From Areca catechu (Eukaryota; Streptophyta; Magnoliopsida; Arecales; Arecaceae), in NCBI GenBank assembly GCA_021397845.1, contig CM038044.1, positions 55,713,851 to 55,777,850 on the forward strand: a stretch of 64,000 nt of DNA. Reading direction: 5' to 3'. The first letter of the stretch is position 1, and each line of letters starts with the position of its first letter. Below, in pieces: positions 43,118 to 54,415 of the stretch. The position numbers were made by a program, and so were the translations under genes. Below the pieces are notes generated by a model. The model searched no databases, was not told where the DNA came from, and was given only the letters and a program-made list of their open reading frames with translations.

Positions 43118-44658
43118 TATTGCCCAGCGATGAAGCAACCTAAGACGGGGGGTGACTTGGATTTATAAAACTATTTACAATGATTTATGATGAACTAAAC
43201 AAGTATGTGCTAATTTCAATTAAGTGATTATGTTTTGCCAAAGTATTTATGTTCTTCAAAATAATATACAGAAGAATTAATAAAGTAAATACACAAAGAA
43301 AATAATCACATAACACAATAAATTTATAGTGGTTCGGTGCACTCTAAGGCACCTACATCCACTCCCCAAGTTTCTCTTGGGAATTCACTATAATCACCAA
43401 GATTATAGCCGATTAGTTTCCCGGGCTCACTAATCAAATCCAACTTGTTTTCACCGGGCTCACAAGTCAAAATCCTTGTTGGTTTTCTAACTTAGGCTAA
43501 TCAACAACCTCTTGGTTTTTATGACTAACCAAAAAACTTGTTGGTTTTGTGAGCTCACCAACAATCTATGTTGGTTTTACGAGATCACCAACAACCTATG
43601 TTGGTTTTATACAAAGGCTAACCAACAACCTCTTGGTTTTCTAAGGCTCACTAAAAACCTTGATACAACAATGTAAGAATGAAAGTAAAGAATATAATAA
43701 AGCTTTCTAATAAAAGCAATTATCTCTTTGAAGCTCTTTGAATATAGATGAAGATCTTGTCTTCAAGTTGTTAAAGCCTTTGATTGCAGCTTGATGATGT
43801 GAGCTTGGATGCACTCTCTTATCTTGGAAGCTTGAAGGCTTGAACCACTCAACTCTTGAATCCTTGAAGGATATTCAATAATCTCACCAAAGGATTGCTT
43901 CTCTATTTGATTTGTATAGTTTATATACCTCTCCAATCCTCAAATAACCATTGATGACCGTTGAAGAAGAAAATATGGCCGTTAGACACAATCTGGAAAA
44001 GATCTATGCTTCAGAAAAACTAGCCGTTATAGCAAGTATTGATACTTGACTTCATGAGTCGATACCTTAAGTTGACACTTGGAACATGGAGTTGACACTT
44101 GACTGAAAATATCTTCTGAAGTCTTCTACTCTGTACTGGTGAGGTGACACTTCATTTAATGAGTCGATTCTTTAAGTCGATACTTGGAATAGTGAGTGGA
44201 CACTTGACCAAACCTCTGAAATCCGCTCGTTCTATCTTCTGTATAGTCTCAAGCCTTGAGTCGATCTATGAATCGACACTTAAAATAGTAAGTCGACACT
44301 TAGGTCGACACTTGAACAGTGAGTCGATACTAGGTTGACACTTGGTGTACCAGTTGAAGTTCTGCATGCCATTCTTCAGAAGTGTCGACACTTGAATCCA
44401 TGAGTCGATACTTGGCTTGTCCAATACTGAAACTTATCCAAAATTGATTCTTAGCCTCCTCAAGTTCTTCCTTATAAATTCCAAAGTCTATATACTTGAT
44501 TTTCCATTAATTTAAAGACTTTCTTCAACTAAAAATATATATTTCTTCATTTAATATGGATGAGTACTAAGATCTGATAAATATACTTAAAAATATAATT
44601 AGTACTCATATATACTTAAACATTTTATCAATCATCAAAATCAAGATCAGAGTCAACA
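43118..44658 (-). repeat. Element E 3' LTR (minus strand)
   Basis: 1541 bp, starting TGTTGACTCTG on the minus strand. The other end reads CAATA where the 5' copy has AACA. Motif cluster at 44036-44420. Confidence 0.9.
44036..44420. promoter_or_regulatory. GTCGACAC-type motif cluster in E 3' LTR
   Basis: About a dozen copies of AGTCGACACTTG-like motifs, many with one or two mutations (AGTCGATACTTG). Compare F 54704-55074. Confidence 0.6.
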
Positions 44659-45292
44659 ATCTTTTCCTTTTTGATGATGACTAAACCTTTAAGTATATGA
44701 ATAGGGTAAGCTTAAAAGATTAATAATAGTATAAACATGTAAGCTCAAAATCAATAAGCATCAAGCTCCCTCTCAAAATATGATCTAAAAATATTTTCAA
44801 AATTCTTCAAAATATTTAAAATATATTTTTCAAAATATACAAAATTTTTAAATTTTCTTTCTCTTATTAATTCTTTCCTTAAGATTAAAACATTTTGCTT
44901 ACTTTTTTTTCTTTTTGTACTTTCTTTCATTTCTCATATAATTTATCATGTTACATGTTTATCATATCTTTCTTATTTTCATAATTAATATTTTTTTCCC
45001 TTTTTGTCATCATGAAAAGGATGAAAGACAATACAAAGTGGGGATGAAGTGGAGAGGATAGCAAGAGATCATCAAAATCAATGCATGAAATTAATTAATC
45101 ATGATACCAAATATGATACTAATTAAACATGATACCATAAAATGATAAGCACATGTAAGAAATAATTTTGTTTCCTTATTTTTTTTAAAAAAATTATAAA
45201 TGAAATAAATTTTAATACCAATTAAATGTAACTCTCCTCAAAGGATTAGATTTGAAAACAAGGAAAATGAGTATCAGAGTAAGCCACCAATC
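44659..45292 (-). other. Element E 3' untranslated remnant
   Basis: AT-rich, with polypurine-like tracts on the minus strand (GACAAAAAGGGAAAAA near 45000 and AAAAAGGAAAAGA near 44665) and a CTCTGATACTCATTTTCC segment matching the F end at 63575. No ORF. It ends abruptly at the truncated D LTR. Confidence 0.65.
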
Positions 45293-45981
45293 CATCTTCT
45301 TACACTAGGAACTCTATGAGAGAGTGCCTTTGTCCTTCGGGACATCGAGGGGTGAGAGGCCCTGAGTTACCTTCTTCCTTCACAAGCCACCAATCCATCT
45401 TCAAGATGGACACCCTTGGAAGATCCACCTAGATGCCCAACGAGAAGAGCCCTTCTTAACCACAATTATCAACTCTTTTCCCCATCTCTTCTTACTTTCT
45501 TATACCCTCTTCTTGCTGTTTTCTAACCCCTTTACTTGGTTGCTCGTAGATCCTCCTGGTGCCACAAACAGAGGAGTCGGTTTTCCTTGCATTCGAGACC
45601 ATTGGATGAAAAGCCGGCGAATCCGTAGGGTCAAAGGCTTGATCTTCCAGGCCGCATCCATGAGTGTGAGCGAACTCAGCATTGGGCGCGTCTAAATCTT
45701 CAAGGTTTGCACTCCCTAGTCTTCTAAGTTGGTATTGTCTTAAAGCTAAGTCCTATCAGGGTTTCTCAATCTCGGGATCCTTTTCTTATCACTTTTAGGG
45801 GCTATATCTGTAGGCTAAAGTCTCTTTTTATTACTCAAATCCCTAGGTCTACTCTTAGCTTCATTTCGGGAATCAATCAATCCCCTAAAATATAAAAACT
45901 ACAACAAAAGAAAATCACCTGCATATCATCCTAGTTGGTAGTCCTGCATCATGTTTGGTATCAGAGCTTCATCCCGCATCA
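45293..45981 (+). repeat. Element D 5' LTR, truncated
   Basis: Matches the 3' LTR from about 50250 to its end. The sequence AGCCACCAATCCATCTTC occurs at the break (45280) and again inside this LTR at 45385. The last 30 bp include TTTGGTATCAGAGC, a primer-site sequence inside the LTR. Confidence 0.85.
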
Positions 45982-45985
45982 TGTT

Positions 45986-45997
45986 TGGTATCAGAGC
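45986..45997 (+). other. Element D primer binding site
   Basis: TGGTATCAGAGC, 5 bp after the LTR end. A second identical sequence lies 30 bp upstream, inside the LTR (45956-45967). Confidence 0.85.
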
Positions 45998-47065
45998 ATG
46001 GTTAGGACTTAGTTTCTTCTTAAGTGCTCGGATCGGGTGCTTCACCATGGCCGTCTGGTCATAGAAAAAAGTAGGGCTGCAAGACCCTCACATCCCATTT
46101 AAAGGAGATTTTCTATGGCATGTAGGGGTGCCACTGTGATTGACCCTTAAAGAAGAAAACAATGAGATAGGTATCTTAGATCTTAAAGAAAGTTTTGTAT
46201 TATTAGATTTTAGCATCTTTAAATTTCTGCATTTTCCAATCCAGTACATAGTCTGTTGTTTTAGTTGTTTCTTCCTACTAGAATCTCCGAATTTGCTAAT
46301 TTTTATTTTACTGGAATCCACATAATTGATAGTATGTTTCAAAATTTTTTAGATTTTATTTCGGTTTGTAGATTTTCTACACCTGATTACTATCTGAGAA
46401 CAATTTTGCTCTGAATTTCTAGCAAGTTCATTTCATCATACTTTCATTTCTACATAGTCTAATTTTGCACTTTAGGTTTATATTATTTAATTTCAGCATC
46501 TTATATTTCTGCTAATATACATCAAAACACAAAAAAAAGGAACTTAAATACATTTCATTAGGTTTTATGTATATGCCATCATCTACATAATTGATTTAAT
46601 GGCGATAATATCACAATATAAGGGAAGGAGGTCATTACCTTTCCTTGGCCCGAAAACCACTAACTTGCATTTTGAACCTAAGCCTAACTTAAAACCAATT
46701 AGCAACCTAATAGCTTAGGGACATCAATGAGTCGGGTTTAACCATTGTGGGAAGACTGGTGCATACAACCCTGCAATTAGTATTGGGAAGCTGGTGTCTA
46801 AGGAAAGAGGTCTAGTATCAAACGACCTAAGTGGTGTTGTGGTTCCTTAATTGGGTCCTTGCAAAAGCAAGGGGGGCCTCCCACACTCCCACCTCTTACT
46901 TGGCTGGTGAAAGGGCTAGTTATTGTGCTGTGTGTAGTCTAAGTTAACCCATTCTGTTTAAATTCATAGGTATAGCAAATCGTAGTACCCTCCATTGTGT
47001 GTTGCATGTCTAGCCTAGATTAGATGTCCATTAGCCCATCAGTCCTTATCCAGCCTAGTGTAGTC

Positions 47066-48180
47066 ATGGGGTCAAACCTTGAAGCCCACTTGCGGGCCCT
47101 TAATGAACAACTGGCCTAATTGGACCAAAAGATGGCCCAAGCAAAGGCACGGGCTTCTACTCGCAAGGCCCATGCTAAATTCAAATCCTTTAGGCCCAAT
47201 TCCCTTGATCGAAGAGCCTATTATCATGATCTTGCCTCTGAGTCTAGCCCTAGAAGCCCATACCCATACTTGGTTGAATCAGAGGAAAGACCCATTAGGA
47301 ACATTTGGACAAAAGCTCCCTCATTTCAAGGCAATTTTGATCCTCGGGTTTACATTGCCTGGGAGGAAGATATGGATGATTATTTTAAGTGGAATGAAAT
47401 GTTTGAGGATGGAAAGGTTAGGTTTGCCTGAGTGCATCTATGGGGTCAAGCCAAGTCTTATTGGCACAATGTTCAGGGAAGGTGGCGTATGAGAGACACG
47501 AACCCATTAGGACCTGGAAAGAAATGAAGAGCAAGCTTCATGAAAGATATATCCCAGCATCCTACCAACAAAATCTCCTAGAGCACTTAGAGAGGTTGAC
47601 CAAAGGTAATGGATTAGTCAGTAATTATATTGATAGATTCGAGCACCTAATGCACTATGTTGTGAATAAGGATCCATATGATATCCTAAGCCGGTTTGAA
47701 GAAGGTTTGAGGAAAGATATCTGGAGAGAATTGTTTAAACATGATATTTATAGTTTGGAGCAAGCCTACCGAGTAGCCCAAAACAATGAGAGGTCCTTGT
47801 GGCATGACAGATCAAGTACTTTGAACTAAAATCCGACCTCTACCAGCTTGAGTCAAATACCTATTGGTTCGACACCTAGTGTGAACAAGACTTTTGTTTG
47901 TCAACCCTCATCTGTATCACCTCCAACCTAGAAAGATGACATTGAGAAGGAATTAGGTATGGCCGACCCAGGATTAGTTGACCAGAATAAAGCCATACTG
48001 AAAGAACAATTAAAGGAGGAAGAATTAGAAACCATTATAGAAGTATATGAGGCTGACCTGAGTTTAGTAGATGCATACGGAGGGGAAGACTTTGAAGAGG
48101 ATAACTTTAGTACCTTACCTGAGAAAACCCTTGGAGAAGATAAGATTATAGAGCATAGTCCTGAAGTATCAGAACAATAA
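47066..48180 (+). pseudogene. gag: Element D gag and acidic region
   Basis: ATG at 47066 (MGSNLEAHLRALNEQLA) followed by a stop, a coiled coil and WTKAPSFQGNFDPRVYIAWE, then after a frameshift WKEMKSKLHERYIPASYQQN and YIDRFEHLMHYV, the Ty3/gypsy gag domain (capsid). After a stop at 47827 the frame continues into a Ser/Thr-rich linker and the acidic LKEEELETIIEVYEADLSLV segment shared with B and C, ending at 48180. In complete gypsy elements this place would lead into protease and RT. Confidence 0.82.
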
Positions 48181-48739
48181 GAAATTAGTGAGGACTTGGT
48201 TCCTGTAAGTCAATGCCCTCAGGAAGAGCCCACTCCTTTAGCCTCAACCCGAGACCTCATTCAGTTCCCTTGAAAAGAGTTCATTTCGTTAACCCTAGTT
48301 GATGACCTTTTTCTGGAACTGACTAAGTCTTCCTTTCTTGAAAAACCTGCACTTGCAATGACCAAATTCTCCATTCTTCAATTTGACCTTATGTCACCCA
48401 TAGATCAATGTTTAAATCTTAAGGTCATCCCGAGTACAAGGTTTGTTTCACTCTTCCAATGGATTATCCTAAGACTCCGATTTTTATATCTTATTGTACC
48501 CTAAGGCTTCCAATGTTCCCCAAACTTTCAAATTATACTTTGTTGAGATTGTTCAGTTACACCAGTGCTGTGAGTATGTTAGGGTTGCGACTTACTTTTG
48601 GAAGACCTTATGGCATTTGCTAGGGATCCATTGTAAATTTTCATGTGCATGCCAAACCAGGGTCAAACATAGAGAGTCTATAGTCGTTAGGTTTAGGCCC
48701 AGAGAGTCCAATAAAATTTCTCTCAATAGGAATACATAG
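48181..48739 (+). pseudogene. Element D WHLLG-type domain
   Basis: Broken copy. After the acidic region come ISEDLVPVSQCPQEEPTPLA and a frameshift, then, open from 48494, YFVEIVQLHQCC, VRVATYFWKTLWHLLG and IHCKFSCACQTRVKHRESIV. Same order and spacing as in B and C, more diverged. Unknown function. Confidence 0.6.
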
Positions 48740-48770
48740 TTGAATATGCACTTTGCATCTTGTTAGAGTT
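48685..48770 (+). other. Conserved untranslated block after the WHLLG domain (D)
   Basis: GGCCCAGAGAGTCCAATAAA, then TCTCAATAGGAATAC. Counterparts at 22440-22520 and 16280-16395. Confidence 0.5.
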
Positions 48771-48929
48771 CTGTATTAAGCACTAATTTTAAAATAATTT
48801 GGTCGATTCCCGAAAGCGAGCCAAAGAATTTGAAATAAGGGATTCTATAATGATTGGCTTAGGCCTGAACGGTTTTCACCAGGAACCATTAAGAAACATC
48901 ATGCTCATGGAGCTAGCCCCTTTAAGATG

Positions 48930-49338
48930 ATAAGGAGAGTTGGCCCTAATGCCTATGTTCTTGAGCTACCCCGGATTTTGGTATTAGCTCGATTTTTAAT
49001 ATCTCAGACTTAGTCGAGTATACGGAAATAGCAACCATACCCAGTGAGCCATTTGGGCCTGACCTATCTTTCGAGAGTGAACCCGACCTAGAGTGTCCAC
49101 CTCCAATTTTACCTGAGAGAGGAGAACGGATAAAGCATGTCCTGGATGATCAAGCTATCACCACCCAGGGCAAAGGCTATCAGCGTTACTTGGTCCGATG
49201 GCTAGGCTGGCCGGAGTCCGATGATTCGTAGATTACTCGAGAGGACTTGCAGCACCTCAACCCCAACCTTCTTGAGAAATATCAAATCCAAATCAATCCT
49301 TACTCGACAGGGTCGAGTTCCTCCCATCCCGGGAGAAT
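48930..49338 (+). pseudogene. Element D pol tail: integrase C-terminus and chromodomain
   Basis: GPNAYVLELPRI and ISQT-type residues in one frame, then ERGERIKHVLDDQAITTQGK and GYQRYLVRWLGWPESDDS, with a stop in place of Trp, and ITREDLQHLNPNLLEKY. Chromodomain as in B and C. Confidence 0.78.
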
Positions 49339-50929
49339 TGGTGTGGGCACCAAGATTAGACAAAGGCTTCTCAACCCTCTGTGGATCTCTGATTAGGGTT
49401 TTAATCTATTAGGTCCTATAATAAGGCTTCAAGCCTGAGCAATTTACTTTTAAGTCATGTAATTGGTTTCAATTTTTATTTTAGTCATGTATCTTGGCCA
49501 ATTTGGTCAAGTTAGGGTCAATGGATCCTGTAATTAACTGAACTGGTTCACAAGCTCAAGTCAACTTGAAGTTGGGCTTAAGCTTGTTTGAAGTTGGGTC
49601 CATAAGTGGGTATTCAAGTCAAGCCCAATTATGGATAGGTCAAGCCCTCTCTCCATGCCAAGTAAGAGCACCACTTCAGCTCATGGAGCGCCACCTCATC
49701 AGTACCACATAGCATGATGAAGCACCACATCACCAAGCCACTTGGGCCGCCAAGACAAGATAGAAATGTCAAAGTCAATGCATGTTGGACGCCCCATTAA
49801 CTCTCCCCTTGATCCAAGCCAACAACCTCCCCACCTCACTCCACACATCAAGCCTCTCTCCAAAGAAGCATGGTCGGCCAAGGAAAAAATTCTAAAGTCA
49901 AAAGGCATCCCTTGATTCTTGAAGACAAGTCCATACAAAACTCTCCAAATCAAGCTACCAAGATCAAGCTCATGGTCAGCCAAAGACTCATGAAAGGAGT
50001 TTCAAAATTTGAATGGGGACAACCTCCCCGAATCAAGCTTTCCACCAAATCAAGACCGGCCAAAAGAGGATTTCAAGAGCTCAAATTCAAATTTTAGGCA
50101 CCCCTTGATGAAGATGTGTAACCCCTTTTTTCATTTGAATTCAAGTGAGACTTAGGAGCCTATAAAAGGGTCCTAACCCTCTTGTAAATTAAGTTTTGAT
50201 GAAATGAAAATTTGAGAAGTTTTTTCTTCCTTTAGCCCTTGTCTTCTTACACTAGGAACTCTTTGAGAGAGTGCCTTTGTCCTTCGGGACATCGAGGGTT
50301 GAGAGGCCCTGAGTTACCTTCTTCCTTTGCAAGACACAAATCCATCTTCAAGCTTGGACACCCCTGGAAGATCAACCTGGATGCCCAAAGAGAAGAGCCC
50401 TTCTTGACCACCATCCTCAACTCTTTTTTCCATCACTTCTTACTTTCTTATACCCTCTTCTTGCTATTTTCTAACCCCTTCACTTCGTTGCTCACAGGTC
50501 CTCCTGGTGCCATGGATAGAGGAGTCGATCTTTTTTGCCTTCGGGACCATCAGACGAAAAGTCGATGAATCTGTAAGGTCGAAGGCTTGATCTTCCAGGC
50601 CGCATCCACGAGTGTGAGCGAACTCGGCATCGGGCACATCTGAATCTTTAAGGTTTGCACTCCCTAGTCTCCTAAGTTGGTATTGTTTTAAAGCTAAGTC
50701 CTATCAAGGTTTCTCAATCCAGAGATCCTTTTTTTATCACTTTTAGGGGCTATATCTACAGGCTAAAGTCTCTTGTTATTACTCAAATCCCTAGGTCTAC
50801 TCTTAGCTTCATTTCGAGAATCAATCAATCCCCTAAAATATAAAAACTATAAAAAAAGAAAATCACCTGCATATCATCCTAGTTGGTAGTCTCACATCAT
50901 GTTTGGTATCAGCATTGCATCCCACAACA
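49339..50929 (+). repeat. Element D 3' LTR
   Basis: 1591 bp. TATAAAAGG at 50161-50169. Ends with a decayed primer-site-like stretch (TTTGGTATCAGCATTGC) inside the LTR, then CCCACAACA. Confidence 0.88.
50161..50169 (+). promoter_or_regulatory. TATA box, D 3' LTR
   Basis: TATAAAAGG. The corresponding part of the 5' LTR has been deleted. Confidence 0.65.
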
Positions 50930-51080
50930 GAAATGTTCAGAATTTACCAATATTTATAGTCCTTCCTTTATCATTTAGTCTAAAATGTAGTAGGTCCACT
51001 TCTTTAAGTTGTCTTGTATAGCCATTTTTCAAAAATTTTCTTTCTTCTTTTTGGGCTGCAAGATATCCTTACAAAACAAA

Positions 51081-52437
51081 TTAAGTAGATAATTTTGGTA
51101 TCCAAGTTTTCTTGGATCCTTTAGGGTTAGTGAATAGGGTTCCTTTTGAAATCCAGATTTTTCTTAATCTACAAGGATATGCATTAATTCCAAATTTTTC
51201 ATAATTAAAGCATGTAATATTGAAAGAAGTAGCAACAAAAAAATTCTTGTTTTTTATTTTGTTTTTCTTTAAAAGCTCATCATTTGATACAAAAATCTTG
51301 GATCTTCTTAGAATTTCTATTTTATTTAATAAAGCAATTTTCTTATTTGAAAACTTATTGCATAACTCTTTCAAATCAAAATTTTCTTTTTTAAATTTTT
51401 TTTTTCTTTAGAAAGATTATTCTTATCAATTTCTAAAACATCAATCTTTACATTTAAATCATGGTTTTTATTGACAAGATTGGTGTTCTCAAGAGAAAAA
51501 GAATCTACATTTCTTTTTAATTTCTTGTGCTCATTTTTTAATACTTTGTATTCATGCACAAGATCATTAAATGCATCATGTAGCTCATTAAAGGTGAAAT
51601 CATATTCATTTTCAGAATATACCTCTTCCTCATTTGCCATGAAGCAAAGATTGACGATTTCTTGTTCTTCATCCGAACTAGAATCTTTGCTATCGCTCCT
51701 AGTTGCCATCATTGTCTTGAATTTCTTTTTGGCCTTGAGGGCTATTATCTTTTTCTTCTCTTGATCAGCAACTACTTCTTTGTGCCATAAATTCAACTCA
51801 TGGGTCATGAGTGAACCAATAAGCTCCTCCTAAGGTAGGGTATTTAGATTTTTTGCTTCTTGGATCTCCGTTACCTTCGAATCCCATGATATTGATAAAG
51901 ACCTAAGAATTTTATTAACTAAATCAGCATTAGTATAGACTTTGCCAAGATTTTTTAATTCATTAATAATAGTCATAAATCTAGTATACATAATAGATAT
52001 AGATTCATAATGTAGTATTTTAAACATTTTCAAAGAATGAACAAACTATTAATTTTAGTACTTTTCACTTGAAGAGTACCCTCTTGAGTAATTTCAAGTA
52101 TGTCCCATATCTCCTTTGCCAATATGCATGTGGAGATCCTATTGAATTCATTAGAGTCTAATGCATAATAAAGCAAGTTCATTGCTTTAGCATTAATTTT
52201 AGATTCCTTAACATCATATTCATTCCAATTCTCCTCGAGCTTTGGAATGGAAATGCCATTAACCAAAATGGAAGGAATATGAGGACCATTAACTATAACT
52301 TTCTAAAGATAATAACTACTAGATTGAATATAGATGCGCATGCAAGTTTTCCAAAAAATATAATTAGTGCCATTGAAAAATGGTGGTCTATTAGTTGCAT
52401 GTCCTATAGTAAAACAAGCACCTTCTAGGGCTACCAT
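51081..52437 (-). pseudogene. gag: Element E gag
   Basis: Minus strand, ATG at 52437 (MVALEGACFTIGHATNRPPF). Copia gag domain (NGISIPKLEENWNEYDVKES, INAKAMNLLYYALDSNEFNR), a stop in place of the conserved Trp of the first helix, a frameshift near 52030, then MYTRFMTIINELKNLGKVYT and the coiled-coil tail. Compared with F, a stretch of roughly 80 codons holding the first CCHC zinc knuckle is missing; the sequence jumps from KKKIIALKAK to the MMAT...SDSKDSSSDEE segment. The second knuckle is damaged (CFNYEKFGINAYPC). A trace of the protease lead-in reaches about 50935. Confidence 0.85.
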
Positions 52438-52509
52438 GATCTTTTAACTTAAAACCATTGGATTCTTTGCGAAGCACCAAGTTCAGATACCAACGATTTT
52501 GGGTTCCAG

Positions 52510-52521
52510 GCTCTGATACCA
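52510..52521 (-). other. Element E primer binding site
   Basis: TGGTATCAGAGC on the minus strand, next to the LTR end at 52524. Confidence 0.9.
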
Positions 52522-52523
52522 AT

Positions 52524-54058
52524 TGTTACCTAGCGATGAAGCAATCCAAGAGGGGGGGTGAATTAGATTTTATAAAACTATTTGCAATGATTTATAATGA
52601 ACTAAACAAGTATGTGCTAATTACAATTAAGTGCTTGTGTTTTGCTAAAGTGTTTGTGTGCTTCAAAATAATATGCAACAGAATTAATAAACTAAATGCA
52701 CAAAGAAAACAATCACATAAATACAACAAATTTATAGTGGTTCGGTGCACTCCAAGGCACGTACATCCACTCTCCAAGTTTCTTTTAAAAATTTACTATA
52801 ATCACCATGATTACAATTGATTAGTTTTTTGGGCTCACTAATCAAACCCAACTTGTTTTCACCAAGCTCACAAGTCAAAACCCTTGTTGGTTTTCTAACT
52901 TTGGCTAACCAACAATCTCTTGATTTTCATGGCTAACGAAAAATCTTGTTGGTTTTACGGGCTTACCAACAACCTATGTTGGTTTTACCAAATCACCAAC
53001 AACATATGTTGATTTTACATAAAGGCTAACCAACAATCTCTTGGTTTTCTAAAGCTCACCAAAAATCTTGATACAATAATGTAAGAATGAAAGTAAAGAA
53101 TACAATAAATCTTTCTAATAAAAGTAAATATCTCTTTGAAGCTCTTTGAATATTGATGAAGATCTTGTCTTCAAGTTGTTGAAGCCTTTGATTGCAACTT
53201 GATGATGTGAGCTTGGATGCTTTCTCTTATTTTTGGAGGCTTGAAAGCTTGAACCACTCAACTCTTGAATCTTTGAAGGATATTCAATAATCTCACCAAA
53301 GGATTGCTTCTCCATTTGATTTGTGTAGTTTATATACCTCTCCAATCCTCAAATAATTGTTGATGATCGATGGAGAAGAAAATATGGTCATTAGACATAA
53401 TCTGGAAAAGTTCTGTGCTTCAGCAAAACTAGCCGTTATAGCAAGTGTCAACACTTGACCTTCATGAGTCGACACCTTGAGTCGATACTTAGAATAGTGA
53501 GTCGACACTTGACCAAAAATATCTTCTGAAGTCTTCTGCTCTGCACTGGTGAGCCGATACTTTATCTGATGAGTTGATACTTTGAGTCGACACTTGACCA
53601 AACCTCTAAAATCTGCTCGTTGTCTTCTGCAGGCCTTGAGTCGATCTATGAGTCGACACTTGAAATAGTGAGTCGACACTTGAACAATGAGTTGACACTT
53701 AGGTCGACACTTGAAACAGTGAGTCAATACTAAGGTCGACACTTGGCATGCCAGCTAAAGTTCTGCATGCCATTCTTCAGAAGTGTCAACACTTGAATCC
53801 ATAAGTCGACACTTAGCTTGTCCAGTGCTGAAACTTGTCCAAAATTGATTCTTAGCCTTTTCCAGTTCTTCCTTATAAATTTCAAAGTCCATATACTTGA
53901 TGTTCCATTAATTTAAGGACTTTTTTTAACTAAAAATATGTATTTTTTCATTCAACATGGATGAGTACTAAGATCTGATAAGCATACTTAAAAATATAAT
54001 TAGTACTCATATATACTTAAATATTTTGTTAATCATCAAATCAAGATCAGAGTCAACA
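52524..54058 (-). repeat. Element E 5' LTR (minus strand)
   Basis: 1535 bp. TGTTGACTCTG...GGTAACA on the minus strand, followed on the plus strand by ACATC. Motif cluster at 53443-53818. Confidence 0.9.
53443..53818. promoter_or_regulatory. GTCGACAC-type motif cluster in E 5' LTR
   Basis: About a dozen copies of GAGTCGACACTTGA-like motifs, many mutated at one CpG-type position. Confidence 0.6.
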
Positions 54059-54415
54059 ACATCTTAGTAATTTTAATTGAGCAATGACACCTACTTACAT
54101 TAACAAGATTCATGCATAAGATAGGGCCAAAGTAAACAAAATGATAAGACTACTTAATGAAAATTAAACTTACCCGTAATGTAGTTTCATTTAATCAAAG
54201 AAAGAAAGGACCTAATGGTTAAGAAACCATTCTAACTAGGACATAAACCTTCAAATGATCAAACCTAAGAGTCTTGAAAGGGTTCACTTACCAATGATGA
54301 GCTCTCACTCCTTTGGTGGTGGATTAATTTCAGCATGCTATGGAGTTGCGAATGAACTTGAAGACTATCACTCCTTGGATGAAGACTCTTTCCGTAGCTA
54401 GTTTTGAAGCAAGGT
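54059..54415. other. Sequence between elements E and F
   Basis: Begins with the right ACATC duplication of E. AT-rich; no gene recognised. Confidence 0.55.

Larger units (their letters stand above)
45293..50929 (+). mobile_element. Element D: gypsy-derived LTR element without polymerase, 5' LTR truncated
   Basis: 3' LTR 49339-50929 (TGGTGTGGGCACC...CCCACAACA). The 5' LTR keeps only its last ~689 bp (45293-45981), so about 900 bp and any left target duplication are lost; GAAAT follows the right end. Internal: primer site at 45986, leader, a Ty3-type gag, acidic region, WHLLG-type domain, and pol tail with chromodomain. It is the only one of the B/C/D group here with a recognisable gag. RT, RNase H and the integrase core are absent. 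Confidence 0.88.
43118..54058 (-). mobile_element. Element E: Sirevirus-type copia remnant, minus strand, containing D
   Basis: LTRs 43118-44658 and 52524-54058 with duplication ACATC (43113-43117, 54059-54063). The primer site on the minus strand at 52510-52521 and the polypurine-like AAAAAGGAAAAGA left of 44670 set the minus orientation. Only gag (52437 to 51081) and a 3' untranslated piece (44659-45292) remain. Protease onward through ORF3 is gone. Element D (45293-50929) sits at the break. The LTRs carry GTCGACAC motifs like F, so E and F are related. Confidence 0.9.
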
